64,000 nucleotides of DNA from Collimonas sp. OK412 (GTDB lineage Bacteria > Pseudomonadota > Gammaproteobacteria > Burkholderiales > Burkholderiaceae_D), in the NCBI RefSeq assembly GCF_900112135.1, contig NZ_FOLC01000007.1:1-64000 (forward strand), read 5' to 3'. Every line of letters starts with the position of its first letter. Positions within the stretch are counted from its first letter, which is position 1. Under the pieces are notes generated by a model. It had not been told where the DNA came from. It was given only the letters and a program-made list of their open reading frames with translations, and did no database searches. This document shows positions 17,385 to 26,406 of this stretch, piece by piece. The position numbers were made by a program, and so were the translations under genes.

Positions 17385-20009
17385 ATGAACTCAGCCGAAA
17401 TCCGCGAAAAGTTTCTCAAATTCTTTGAATCCAAAGGCCACACCATCGTGCGCTCGTCGAGCCTGGTGCCAGGCAACGACCCGACCTTGTTGTTTACCAA
17501 TTCCGGCATGGTGCAGTTCAAGGACGTATTCCTGGGCACCGAAAAGCGTAATTACGTGCGCGCCACCTCGGTCCAGCGCTGCCTGCGCGCCGGCGGCAAG
17601 CACAACGACCTGGAAAACGTCGGGTATACCGCACGCCACCACACTTTTTTCGAGATGCTGGGCAACTGGTCGTTCGGCGACTATTTCAAGCACGATTCGC
17701 TGGTCTGGGCCTGGGAGCTGCTGACCAAGGTGTACGGCCTGCCGGCCGACAAGCTGTGGGCCACGGTGTATGAAACCGACGACGAAGCCTACGACATCTG
17801 GCACAAGGTCATTGGCCTGCCGAAGGAGCGCATCGTGCGCATCGGCGACAACAAGGGAGCGCCGTACGCATCCGACAATTTCTGGCAGATGGCCGACACC
17901 GGTCCTTGCGGCCCTTGCTCGGAGATCTTCTACGACCACGGTCCCGACGTCTGGGGCGGCCCGCCGGGAAGCCCGGAGCAGGACGGCGACCGTTACATCG
18001 AAATCTGGAACAACGTGTTCATGCAGTTCGACCGCCAGATCGACCCGAAAACCGGCGTAGCTACCTTGACCCCGCTGCCGAAGCAGTGCGTCGATACCGG
18101 CATGGGACTGGAGCGCCTGGCCGCAGTGCTGCAGCACGTGCACAGCAACTACGAAATCGACCTGTTCCAGCGCCTGATCAAGGCTGCTGCGCGTGAAACC
18201 AATATTACCGACCTGGGAAACAATTCGCTGAAAGTGATCGCCGATCACATCCGCGCCTGTTCATTCCTGGTGGTCGACGGCGTCATCCCCGGCAATGAAG
18301 GCCGCGGTTATGTACTGCGCCGCATCATCCGCCGCGCCTTGCGTCACGGCCACAAACTGGGCCAGACCAAGCCGTTCTTCTACAAGCTGGTCAAGGACCT
18401 GGTGCTGGAAATGGGCGCCGCTTACCCGGAACTGCCGGAAGCGGCAGAGCGCGTTGAGCAAGTGCTGAAGCAGGAAGAAGAACGTTTCGGCGAAACGCTG
18501 GAACACGGCATGAAGATCCTGGAAACCGCGCTGGCCAAGACGCCGAAGAAACTGGATGGCGAAACTGCATTTACGCTGTACGACACGTTCGGCTTCCCGC
18601 TCGACTTGACCGCGGACATCTGCCGCGAACGCGAAGTCGAACTGGACGAAGCGGGCTTCGCCACGGCGATGGAACGCCAGAAGTCGACCGCGCGCGCAGC
18701 CGGCAAGTTCAAGATGGCGGCAGCAGTGGAATACAGCGGCGACAAGACCAGTTTTGTCGGCTACGACAGCCTGGCGCATGACGCCAAGGTACTGGCCTTG
18801 TATGTGGACGGCAGCGCGGTGCAAAAAATCGAAGCCGGCCAGGACGCGATCGTGGTGCTCGACACCACGCCGTTCTACGCAGAATCGGGCGGCCAGGTTG
18901 GCGATTCGGGTGTGCTGGAAGCGGCAGGCGGTCTGTTCGAAGTCGCCGATACCCAAAAGATCCAGGCCGACGTTTTCGGCCATCACGGCAAACTGCTCAG
19001 CGGTTCGCTGGCGGTCGGCGGCCAGCTGAACGCCAAGGTGGATACCGCGGTGCGCGCGCGCACCGTGCGCAATCACTCGGCTACTCACCTGATGCACAAG
19101 GCGCTGCGTGAAGTATTGGGCAGCCATGTCGCGCAAAAAGGTTCTTTGGTCGATGCCGACAAGACGCGCTTCGACTTCAGCCATAATGCGCCGGTCAGCG
19201 CCGATGAAATCCGCCGCATCGAGGAAATCGTCAACCGCGAAATCCTCGCCAACGTCGCTACCGAAGCCAGGCTGATGTCGTTCGACGACGCAGTCGGCGC
19301 CGGCGCCATGGCCCTGTTTGGCGAAAAATATGGCGACGAAGTACGCGTCCTGTCGATCGGCAGTTCGCGCGAACTGTGCGGCGGCACCCACGTCAGCCGC
19401 ACCGGTGATATCGGCCTGTTCAAGGTGGTGGCTGAAGGCGGCGTTGCCGCCGGCATCCGCCGCATCGAAGCGGTGACCGGCGAAGCCGGGCTGGCGCTGG
19501 TGCAGAACCTGAGCAACCGCGTCAATGAAGCCGCGGCGGCATTGAAAGCCCAGCCGGAAGAACTGACCCAGCGCATCGCGCAAGTGCAGGAACACGTCAA
19601 GGCGCTGGAAAAGGAACTGAGCAGCCTGAAGTCGAAACTGGCGGCGAACCAGGGCGACGAACTGGTTTCGCAGGCAGTGGACGTCAAGGGCATCAAGGTG
19701 CTGGCGGCCACGCTGGAAGGCGCCGACAGTGCGACCTTGCGTGAAACCATGGATAAGCTGAAGGATAAGCTGAAGACTGCCGCCATCGTGCTGGCTGCCG
19801 TCAAGGATGGCAAGGTCAGCCTGATCGCCGGCGTCACCGCCGACGCTATCGGCAAGGTCAAGGCCGGCGAACTGGTCAACTTTGTCGCCTTGCAGGTGGG
19901 CGGCAAAGGCGGCGGCCGGCCCGACATGGCGCAAGCCGGCGGCACCGACGCCAGCGGCCTGGCGGCGGCGCTGCAAGGCGTTGCGGCCTGGGTCGGCGAA
20001 CGCGCATAA
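17385..20009 (+). CDS. alaS: Alanyl-tRNA synthetase
   Basis: Class II synthetase of 874 residues (E. coli AlaRS 876), charging tRNA-Ala and editing mischarged tRNA. The catalytic domain starts [19 protein letters not shown] and includes [16 protein letters not shown] and [18 protein letters not shown]. The editing domain has the zinc-ligand HxxxH ([12 protein letters not shown], about residue 567) and [12 protein letters not shown] (about residue 666). The C-Ala domain ends with [20 protein letters not shown] 17385 matches the family start; the frame extends upstream to 17310 through the inverted repeat, which is not credible. No strong ribosome site is visible (CCAAGAAC). Confidence 0.98.
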   Translation: MNSAEIREKFLKFFESKGHTIVRSSSLVPGNDPTLLFTNSGMVQFKDVFLGTEKRNYVRATSVQRCLRAGGKHNDLENVGYTARHHTFFEMLGNWSFGDYFKHDSLVWAWELLTKVYGLPADKLWATVYETDDEAYDIWHKVIGLPKERIVRIGDNKGAPYASDNFWQMADTGPCGPCSEIFYDHGPDVWGGPPGSPEQDGDRYIEIWNNVFMQFDRQIDPKTGVATLTPLPKQCVDTGMGLERLAAVLQHVHSNYEIDLFQRLIKAAARETNITDLGNNSLKVIADHIRACSFLVVDGVIPGNEGRGYVLRRIIRRALRHGHKLGQTKPFFYKLVKDLVLEMGAAYPELPEAAERVEQVLKQEEERFGETLEHGMKILETALAKTPKKLDGETAFTLYDTFGFPLDLTADICREREVELDEAGFATAMERQKSTARAAGKFKMAAAVEYSGDKTSFVGYDSLAHDAKVLALYVDGSAVQKIEAGQDAIVVLDTTPFYAESGGQVGDSGVLEAAGGLFEVADTQKIQADVFGHHGKLLSGSLAVGGQLNAKVDTAVRARTVRNHSATHLMHKALREVLGSHVAQKGSLVDADKTRFDFSHNAPVSADEIRRIEEIVNREILANVATEARLMSFDDAVGAGAMALFGEKYGDEVRVLSIGSSRELCGGTHVSRTGDIGLFKVVAEGGVAAGIRRIEAVTGEAGLALVQNLSNRVNEAAAALKAQPEELTQRIAQVQEHVKALEKELSSLKSKLAANQGDELVSQAVDVKGIKVLAATLEGADSATLRETMDKLKDKLKTAAIVLAAVKDGKVSLIAGVTADAIGKVKAGELVNFVALQVGGKGGGRPDMAQAGGTDASGLAAALQGVAAWVGERA

Positions 20010-20037
20010 AGAACCTGGCCAGAGATCGTGGCTAGCC

Positions 20038-20096
20038 AAAGCGGGAAGCATCGAATCGCAGTAGTATCGCGGATTGATGTTTCCCGCTTTTTTTCG
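20038..20096 (+). terminator. Terminator downstream of alaS
   Basis: AAAGCGGGAAGCATC (20038-20052) pairs with GATGTTTCCCGCTTT (20076-20090) with one G-T wobble, followed by a run of seven T's. The loop is about 23 bases. Confidence 0.85.
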
Positions 20097-20118
20097 TCCC
20101 TAACTTAACGATCCTGTC

Positions 20119-20670
20119 ATGAGCGATTTCAAATTCTGCCCGGTTTGCGCCACCTCCCTGGTCCAGCGTGTCGATGAAGGCGAGGGCGGGAAGTCGCGCC
20201 TGGCATGCCCGGAAGGTCACTGGACGCATTGGGACAATCCCTTGCCGGTGCTGGCGGCGATCGTCGAGATCGACGGCAAGATCCTGCTGGCGCGCAATGC
20301 GGCATGGCAGGAGGGCATGTTTGCGCTGATCACTGGTTTCATGGAGCGCGACGAGACTCCGGAGCAGGGCATCGCACGCGAAATCAAGGAAGAAACCAAT
20401 CTAGACGCTGAGCAGATCAAGCTGGTCGGCGTCTATGAATTCATGCGCAAGAACGAATTGATCATCGCTTATCATGTCAAGGCTTCGGGCGCGGTCCAGC
20501 TGTCGCCGGAACTGCTGGAATACCGCCTGCTGGAACCGGCCGCGCTGCGCCCGTGGCGCGCCGGCACCGGCCATGCGGTCGCCGACTGGATGCGGGCGCA
20601 GGGACTGGCGGTCGAGTATGTCGAGCGGCCCTTGCTGCAGGCGCAGCCCGAGCCAGCCTTGAAAGCGTGA
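20119..20670 (+). CDS. Nudix hydrolase with N-terminal zinc ribbon
   Basis: Protein of 183 residues with an N-terminal Cys-rich ribbon (FCPVCATSL and ACPEGHWTHW) and a Nudix domain. The Nudix box is GFMERDETPEQGIAREIKEETN (about residues 74-95), with the REIKEE core intact. The architecture resembles NudC-like or ADP-ribose-type pyrophosphatases that act on nucleoside diphosphate derivatives in the cytosol; the precise substrate is not evident. It follows the alaS terminator by 22 bp and precedes the rhomboid gene by 81 bp on the same strand. Confidence 0.9.
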   Translation: MSDFKFCPVCATSLVQRVDEGEGGKSRLACPEGHWTHWDNPLPVLAAIVEIDGKILLARNAAWQEGMFALITGFMERDETPEQGIAREIKEETNLDAEQIKLVGVYEFMRKNELIIAYHVKASGAVQLSPELLEYRLLEPAALRPWRAGTGHAVADWMRAQGLAVEYVERPLLQAQPEPALKA

Positions 20671-20751
20671 GCGGCGCAAAAAATAACGCTCCAGACGGCA
20701 ATGACTGGGTAAAATTGCATGATTAAAATTCCCGCCCGTCCTTGACCCGCC

Positions 20752-22341
20752 ATGCTGATTATCCCGGTAGACCGTAAGCCAGACTGGAAGCGTCCGCCGC
20801 TGGTCACTATCCTGCTGGTGCTGATCAACTTGCTGATCTATTTCGGCATCCAGTGGCATGAGCGCAGCCAGATGGAGCCTGCGGCGCACTATTACCTGGT
20901 CGAATCGCGCCTGCCGGAATTCGAATTTCCCGCCTATGCGCGTTACCTGGAAAGCGACAACAAACCCGAAGCCGCTGCAGCCATGCGCAAGGGGCTCGAA
21001 CTCTGGCAGCGGTTGCGGGCACGGACCGACCTGGCCGTGGCGCGCGACGGCAAGACCGCTTCCCTGGAATATTACGAACCGCTGATCGAGAGCTGGTATG
21101 TGCTCGATGCCGATCTCCGTTTTGCTGCCTTGATGCAGCAAGCGAAACCCGCTGTGCTGGGCACCATAGCCGCTGACGACCTGGCCGAATGGAAGGAACA
21201 GCGGGATCACTACGTGTCGACCCGCAAGCGCAGTTTTACCGAGCGCTATTCGTTGATTCCGGCGCAGGCGTTCGAACGCCCGATCACCTTGCTGACCCAC
21301 ATGTTCCTGCACGCCAGCGTCGAACACGTGCTGGGCAATATGGTGTTCCTGGCGATGGTTGGTTATGCGGTCGAGATCTTGCTGGGCGGCGGCTGGTACC
21401 TGCTGTTTTATCTTTTGTCGGGTTTGCTGTCGGCAGCGTTTTACCTGGTGTTCCGCGGCGACAGCATGATCTTGTCGCTGGGCGCGTCGGGCGCCATTTC
21501 CGGCGTCATGGGGATGTACACCGTGCTGTATGGTTTACGCAAGATACGTTTTTTTTACTGGTTTGTTTTTTACTTCGATTTTTTCAAGGCTCCGGCACTG
21601 ATCATGCTGCCGATCTGGGTCGGCAAGGAAGCCTTCGACCTGTGGTTTGGCGCGCCCTCCAACACCAATTACTACGCCCATATCGGCGGCTTGCTGGGCG
21701 GCGCCCTGCTGGCCCTGGTTTATCGTTTGCTGGCGCGGCGCAAGCTGGAGCAGGCGCACGCTACTTACGTCGCTCCCGCCGACGATGACAAGCAGTTGCT
21801 CAGCTTGCAGCAGAGCGCTTATTCGGCCTTGAGCCGGCTGGATTTCGAGCGCGCCCGGCGTGATTTCAGCAGCCTGGTGAGGCGTACCCTGGCGCAGCAA
21901 AAGACGCCGCAGCCGGACTGGCTGCTGCAATTGTTCAATCTGTCGAAACAAGTGCCGGCCGCGCCGGTTTTCCACAAGACCGCCGAAATGCTGTTGCGCT
22001 TGCCGAAGGGCAGCCTGGCCGAGGACAAGATCCACCAGGTCTACCTGGATTATGTGGCGCGGGCCGAACCGCGGCCGCAGCTGAGCAGCGAGCAGTCGCT
22101 GGCGGCGGCCAAGCGGTTCGCCTTGAACGGCCAGCCGCAAACCGCGGCAGCGATCCTGCAGATATTGATGGTGACCGCACGCCAGCATCAGCAATTGCCG
22201 CAGCTGGTGCAGTTCGTGGCCCGCGGGTTCATGGCAGCCGGCATGCATGAGAAGGCGCAGCATTACCAGAAAATGCTGCAGCAGCAGTTTCCCTTGAGCG
22301 AAGAAAGCCGGCTGGCGACCAGCCCGGGCAACCGGTACTGA
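20752..22341 (+). CDS. Rhomboid-family intramembrane serine protease with helical C-terminal tail
   Basis: Membrane protein of 529 residues. A first hydrophobic helix (residues 18-36) is followed by a long charged loop (about 37-180) and the rhomboid core. The core carries HMFLHASVEHVLGN (about residue 183), the catalytic S246 in GASGAISG, and H310 in YYAHIGG, so the Ser-His dyad is complete. From about residue 335 to the end is a soluble, Ala/Leu/Gln-rich helical region resembling tetratricopeptide-like repeats. The large first loop and tail make it longer than minimal rhomboids. An 8-T run at 21549-21556 inside the gene could be slippage-prone. Its stop TGA abuts the stop of the convergent gene. 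The substrate is unknown. Confidence 0.9.
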   Translation: MLIIPVDRKPDWKRPPLVTILLVLINLLIYFGIQWHERSQMEPAAHYYLVESRLPEFEFPAYARYLESDNKPEAAAAMRKGLELWQRLRARTDLAVARDGKTASLEYYEPLIESWYVLDADLRFAALMQQAKPAVLGTIAADDLAEWKEQRDHYVSTRKRSFTERYSLIPAQAFERPITLLTHMFLHASVEHVLGNMVFLAMVGYAVEILLGGGWYLLFYLLSGLLSAAFYLVFRGDSMILSLGASGAISGVMGMYTVLYGLRKIRFFYWFVFYFDFFKAPALIMLPIWVGKEAFDLWFGAPSNTNYYAHIGGLLGGALLALVYRLLARRKLEQAHATYVAPADDDKQLLSLQQSAYSALSRLDFERARRDFSSLVRRTLAQQKTPQPDWLLQLFNLSKQVPAAPVFHKTAEMLLRLPKGSLAEDKIHQVYLDYVARAEPRPQLSSEQSLAAAKRFALNGQPQTAAAILQILMVTARQHQQLPQLVQFVARGFMAAGMHEKAQHYQKMLQQQFPLSEESRLATSPGNRY

Positions 22342-23688
22342 TCAGGCCTGCGCGGAGCCCTGTCCCAAGCGTTCGATCACATTCTTGTACCGCTGCGCTT
22401 CGTCGGCCGCCGGATTGGCCGGCCATTGTGCGATCACGTGATTGAACAGCGACAAGGCGCGGGCATCCTGGCGCAGGTGATCGGACAGCAGCTTGCCGGC
22501 CAGGACCAGCACGGCAGGCACATCTTTATGGCGGGCGGCGCGTTTGTGGAAGCCCGACACGATCTCCAGCGCAATCTGGTATTCGCGCACGGAAGCGGCA
22601 GCCGCCGCGATTTCCAGCACGTGATCGGGATTGTCGATCTTGAATTCGGGATTGAGCTGGCGCGCCTGGCGCCAGGTGTCGCCGATGCCGCCGGCCTTGC
22701 CCGAGCGGGCCAGTGTAAACAGATGGCGTGGCGCATATTCCAGCTGCTTGCCCTTGTCGCCCTTGAGCATCAGCAGCTTGGCGTAATGGCTCGATAATTG
22801 TGCGTTGGTTTGGTCGTAACGCAGCTCTTCCCACACCATTTCGATGGCCAGGGCGATGTCGCCATCGCGGATCAACGCGCCGATCTGCTGCGCCAGGATC
22901 TCGTCGTCGCTCAAGGGCCGGTGCTGGCGGCTGCTGGCAAGCGCATTGATTTCAAAATTGCGGTCAGGCGCATAGCCGATCTGCTGGTGGTACTGGTACA
23001 TCGTGTAGCCCATCAGGTTGAAACCGACCAGCGTGAAATAAGCGCAGACGAAAATACCCAGGCCGATCATCATGGTGATCGGCAATTTCCCAAGGAATAG
23101 CGCAATGGTAATCGGCGCGCACTGGCTCAATATGAAGCCGAAGGCCCACAGCGCCAGGTAGGGCCAGCCGCATGCCTTGATCATCTTGAATACGTTGAAT
23201 GGATTGATGGCGTCGGTAAAGCTGTGGGTATGTCCCAGCACCATGATGCAGGCCGGCAGCATCAGGTTGGCCAAGGCGCTTCCGAGCAGCCCGAGGAAAG
23301 GATGGAGGTCGGCCATGATGCCGACAAAAATCGCTTGCGCCAGCATCACGAAATAGAGCTTGTAGGGCGACATCTTGTGCATGTCGTCCGGTTCGTCGAA
23401 ATCGGCGTAGCGCAAATTGCCGAGCGAGGTTTGCTCCAGGATCCGGAACGCCTGGCGCATCAGGTCAATCGACAAGCCCAACCCGACCAGCACCGCGATA
23501 ATCAGGATGACCGGCGAGAAGCCGTCGTCGCCGCTGCGGCCCAGCAGCCACAGGCCGCTGCCGATCAAGGCATATACGACAGGACGCCAGACCAGCTGTT
23601 GCTGCAGCGGATACAGGAAAAAAAGAGGCAAGCGCTGCCAGAACGGCGTAATGTTGTTGTAAGGATTTTGGCTAAGACTGTCCTGCAT
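22342..23688 (-). CDS. Unrecognised multi-pass membrane protein with helical soluble tail
   Basis: Protein of 448 residues. The first 240 residues contain about six hydrophobic segments (around 35-50, 60-75, 115-150, 170-190, 195-215 and 215-235) ending with TLVGFNLMGYTMYQYHQQIGY. The remaining 200 residues are soluble and helical, with short repeat-like units (YQIALEIVSGFHKRAARHKD, then LAGKLLSDHLRQDARALSLFNHVI). I do not recognise a named family. The tail resembles in style and length the tail of the convergent rhomboid protease, and the two genes end back to back. ATG 23688 (MQDSLSQNPY) is the start. A functional link with the rhomboid is only a hypothesis. Confidence 0.75.
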   Translation of the reverse strand: MQDSLSQNPYNNITPFWQRLPLFFLYPLQQQLVWRPVVYALIGSGLWLLGRSGDDGFSPVILIIAVLVGLGLSIDLMRQAFRILEQTSLGNLRYADFDEPDDMHKMSPYKLYFVMLAQAIFVGIMADLHPFLGLLGSALANLMLPACIMVLGHTHSFTDAINPFNVFKMIKACGWPYLALWAFGFILSQCAPITIALFLGKLPITMMIGLGIFVCAYFTLVGFNLMGYTMYQYHQQIGYAPDRNFEINALASSRQHRPLSDDEILAQQIGALIRDGDIALAIEMVWEELRYDQTNAQLSSHYAKLLMLKGDKGKQLEYAPRHLFTLARSGKAGGIGDTWRQARQLNPEFKIDNPDHVLEIAAAAASVREYQIALEIVSGFHKRAARHKDVPAVLVLAGKLLSDHLRQDARALSLFNHVIAQWPANPAADEAQRYKNVIERLGQGSAQA

Positions 23689-23948
23689 GCTGGTTCCCCG
23701 GAATGATGCGCAGAGCTGCCTTTGAGCGGCATTGTCGCTGGTGTCTATTCGTTACATTTTGTTACGTCAAAAAAATGAATGTTAGCATGTGAATCGAAAT
23801 TTAAATTGCATTAAAGACATATTTATTTATGGCACCGCTGTTGTAAAAATGATTGATGGATTGTTGCGATGCGTCAAAGGGTCCTGCGTTTGGAGTAGAA
23901 TCATCAAATAGCAGCAAATGTTAAAAATTTTTACATTACGAAGTGGTT

Positions 23949-24176
23949 ATGGAATTTAATAAAGAACTCGATGCACGCGGTTTGCACTGCCCACTGCCGA
24001 TTTTGAAAACCAAGAAGGCATTGGCGGACATGCTGAGTGGCGAAGTGCTGCGTGTGTTGGCGACTGACTCTGGTTCGGTGCGCGATTTCCAGGCATTCGC
24101 GAAGCAGACCGGTAATGATTTGCTGGAGCAAAGCGAAGAAAATAGAGAGTTCATTTTCTTCATGAAGCGTAAATAA
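23949..24176 (+). CDS. tusA: TusA/SirA-family sulfur-carrier protein
   Basis: Small cytosolic protein of 75 residues fitting the TusA/SirA/YedF family, carriers of persulfide sulfur for tRNA thiolation and cofactor synthesis. The invariant cysteine is C14 in the CPxP motif (LDARGLHCPLPILKTKKAL). The alternating fold continues with GEVLRVLATDSGSVRDFQAFAKQTGN. ATG 23949 is preferred over GTG 23943; the ribosome site is weak (ACGAAGTGG). It stands alone behind a 260-bp AT-rich gap. Whether it is TusA itself or a paralogue cannot be settled here. Confidence 0.88.
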   Translation: MEFNKELDARGLHCPLPILKTKKALADMLSGEVLRVLATDSGSVRDFQAFAKQTGNDLLEQSEENREFIFFMKRK

Positions 24177-24389
24177 GAACGTAAGTTGACTGTCGTTCTA
24201 CAGTAAGTCCTTGCCCATCAATAAATGCTGCAACCAGCGTCCTGCTGGTCGTGCCGTCCTCGATTTTTGCTTGTTTCCCGCCACCTTGTCCAAGGCAGGC
24301 ACATCACATTCCCAATGCACCAAACCGCGCTGAACCTGTCTCGTTTTACAAGAGGCTGGCGCGATTAGTCGATTTGCTCTAAGATTTAA

Positions 24390-24405
24390 TAGAACGATCG
24401 TGCTA
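24390..24405. promoter_or_regulatory. Candidate operator palindrome upstream of the etfB promoter
   Basis: TAGAACGATCGTGCTA is a 16-base palindrome with a single mismatched pair. It lies about 30 bp upstream of the -10 box. Its form suits a TetR-family regulator; fatty-acid regulators of that family are known to control etf genes in betaproteobacteria, but the exact regulator is not identified. Confidence 0.55.
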
Positions 24406-24433
24406 AATTTCAGCGTCGGATCGAATTCTCTCT

Positions 24434-24467
24434 TATAATTCCCAATTAAGATTTACGTTAACGTCAA
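24434..24467 (+). promoter_or_regulatory. etfB promoter -10 box with LiuR-like palindrome just downstream
   Basis: TATAAT at 24434-24439 is a consensus -10; the -35 region (CAGCGT-like) is poor. TTTACGTTAACGTCAA at 24452-24467 lies near the expected start of transcription and differs by about one base from the LiuR (MerR-family) operator TTTACGTAAACGTCAA as I recall it. Repression at this position is plausible. LiuR controls branched-chain amino-acid and acyl-CoA degradation genes in proteobacteria. Confidence 0.6.
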
Positions 24468-24502
24468 TTCAGATTTTTCTATTTTCAATAAAAGGCATAA
24501 CG

Positions 24503-25255
24503 ATGAAAGTATTAGTACCAGTCAAGCGTGTCGTCGACTACAACGTCAAGGTGCGAGTCAAGTCGGACGGCAGCGGCGTAGATATTGCTAACGTCAAGAT
24601 GTCGATGAATCCGTTTGACGAAATCGCGGTGGAAGAAGCCACGCGCCTGAAAGAAGGCGGCAAAGTGACGGAAGTGATCGCCATTTCCTGCGGCGTGACG
24701 CAATGCCAGGAAACGCTGCGCACGGCAATGGCGATCGGCGCCGACCGCGGCATCCTGGTCGATACCGCCGATACCGACCTGCAACCGCTGGCGGTAGCCA
24801 AATTGTTGAAGGCGGTGGCTGACAAGGAACAGCCGCAGCTGATCATCCTCGGCAAGCAGGCGATCGATGACGATTGCAACCAGACCGGCCAGATGCTGGC
24901 TGCGCTGCTGGGCTGGCCGCAAGCGACCTTTGCTTCCAAGGTCGTGCTGGAAGACGGCAAGGTCACGGTCACGCGCGAAGTCGACGGCGGACTGGAAACC
25001 ATCGCCCTGACGCTGCCGGCCATCATCACAACCGATTTGCGCCTGAATGAGCCGCGTTACGTGACGCTGCCGAACATCATGAAAGCCAAGAAGAAAACGC
25101 TGGACGTGTTCAAGCCGGCCGACCTGGGCGTGGATGCCGCACCGCGCCTGAAGACGCTGAAAGTAGTGGAGCCGGCCAAGCGCAGCGCCGGCATCAAGGT
25201 GCCTGACGTAGCGACCCTGGTCGCCAAGCTAAAGAACGAAGCCAAGGTCCTGTAA
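24503..25255 (+). CDS. etfB: Electron transfer flavoprotein, beta subunit
   Basis: Beta subunit of ETF, 250 residues, which binds AMP and, together with EtfA, accepts electrons from acyl-CoA dehydrogenases and passes them to ETF-ubiquinone oxidoreductase. [19 protein letters not shown], the [12 protein letters not shown] segment and [26 protein letters not shown] are typical of bacterial group I EtfB. ATG 24503 lies after a weak AAAGG. It heads etfB-etfA-acyl-CoA dehydrogenase and has operator-like palindromes in its promoter. Confidence 0.97.
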   Translation: MKVLVPVKRVVDYNVKVRVKSDGSGVDIANVKMSMNPFDEIAVEEATRLKEGGKVTEVIAISCGVTQCQETLRTAMAIGADRGILVDTADTDLQPLAVAKLLKAVADKEQPQLIILGKQAIDDDCNQTGQMLAALLGWPQATFASKVVLEDGKVTVTREVDGGLETIALTLPAIITTDLRLNEPRYVTLPNIMKAKKKTLDVFKPADLGVDAAPRLKTLKVVEPAKRSAGIKVPDVATLVAKLKNEAKVL

Positions 25256-25362
25256 GCGATTGCAGAGCCGGCGAATTTCCAAACCACTATTCAAGAACCA
25301 GGCGTAACGCCGCATCAGTGCCAGCACGATGCAGGCGAGCCACATATAAATCAGGAGCCCAC

Positions 25363-26292
25363 ATGACAGTCCTAGTCATCGCTGAACACGATAATGCCTC
25401 ATTAAAAGGCAGTACCCTCAACACCGTCACCGCCGCCAGCCAATGCGGCGGCGAAGTCCACGTGCTGGTCGCAGGCAGCAACTGCGGTGCGGCAGCCCAG
25501 GCCGCGGCCCAGCTGGCTGGCGTCAGCAAAGTATTGGTGGCGGACGCCGCTTATTTCGCTGACGGCCTCGCCGAGAACGTCGCCGAACAGGTATTGGCCC
25601 TGGCCGCTGGCTACAGCCATATCCTGGCGCCGGCTACCGCCTACGGTAAAAACATCTTGCCGCGCGTCGCCGCCAAGCTGGACGTCGGCCAGATCTCCGA
25701 AATCACCAAGGTCGACAGCCCCGATACCTTCGAGCGTCCTATCTACGCCGGCAACGCCATCGCCACCGTGCAATCGAACGACGCCACCAAAGTCATCACC
25801 GTCCGCACCACCGGCTTTGACGCTGCTGCCGGCGGCGGTTCTGCTGCCGTTGAGAATGTCACGGCGGCTGCCGACTTCGGCAAATCGGCATTTGTCTCGC
25901 GCGAACTGGCCAAGTCGGATCGTCCTGAGCTGACTGCAGCCAAGATCATCGTATCCGGCGGCCGCGGCATGGGTTCCGCTGAAAATTTCAAGATCCTGGA
26001 ACCGCTGGCTGACAAGCTCGGCGCTGCCATGGGCGCTTCGCGCGCGGCGGTCGACGCCGGTTTCGTGCCGAACGACTGGCAGGTCGGGCAAACCGGCAAG
26101 ATCGTGGCGCCGCAGCTGTATATCGCGGTCGGCATTTCCGGCGCGATCCAGCATCTGGCCGGGATGAAGGATTCCAAGGTGATCGTCGCTATCAACAAAG
26201 ACGAAGAAGCGCCGATTTTCTCGGTGGCGGATTACGGCATTGTCGGCGACCTGTTCGAGATCGTGCCGCAACTGGTGGCCGAACTGGGCTAA
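25363..26292 (+). CDS. etfA: Electron transfer flavoprotein, alpha subunit
   Basis: Alpha subunit of ETF, 309 residues. The N-terminal domain starts [16 protein letters not shown]. The C-terminal FAD-binding domain has the signature [19 protein letters not shown] (about residue 200), then [30 protein letters not shown] and [25 protein letters not shown] 25363 follows AGGAG with good spacing; the frame extends to 25318 without support. It lies 107 bp after etfB and 114 bp before the dehydrogenase. The latter gap contains a GGGCGC/GCGCCC hairpin (26302-26319) without a T-run. Confidence 0.97.
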   Translation: MTVLVIAEHDNASLKGSTLNTVTAASQCGGEVHVLVAGSNCGAAAQAAAQLAGVSKVLVADAAYFADGLAENVAEQVLALAAGYSHILAPATAYGKNILPRVAAKLDVGQISEITKVDSPDTFERPIYAGNAIATVQSNDATKVITVRTTGFDAAAGGGSAAVENVTAAADFGKSAFVSRELAKSDRPELTAAKIIVSGGRGMGSAENFKILEPLADKLGAAMGASRAAVDAGFVPNDWQVGQTGKIVAPQLYIAVGISGAIQHLAGMKDSKVIVAINKDEEAPIFSVADYGIVGDLFEIVPQLVAELG

Positions 26293-26406
26293 GCCGCCGG
26301 CGGGCGCTGCATGGCGCCCACTTGTCAATGGAACGCATACGGGTGGTATTGCAGGTGCTGGCAGAGTCAGGCCTGGCGATGCCACCCGAATTTTTAGGAG
26401 TAGCTC

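Larger units (their letters stand above)
24177..24502. other. 326-bp intergenic region between tusA-like gene and etfB
   Basis: No open frame of coding character is seen. A small hairpin ACCAGC-GTCCT-GCTGGT lies about 24235-24251 without a following T-run, a weak terminator candidate for the tusA-like gene. The last 120 bases hold the etfB promoter and two operator-like palindromes, listed separately. Confidence 0.6.

Noticed and set aside
17125-17385. Possible leader peptides or an alaS N-terminal extension reading through the inverted repeat
   Set aside because: The family start [10 protein letters not shown] at 17385 gives the normal AlaRS length, and upstream codons lie within repeat sequence.
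18261-20051. 596-codon minus-strand open frame opposite alaS
   Set aside because: Shadow of alaS; composition dominated by Ala, Arg, Gln and His, no start context or domain.
24177-24502. Small RNA or riboswitch between the tusA-like gene and etfB
   Set aside because: Only a weak six-base stem is visible and no conserved riboswitch core could be recognised.
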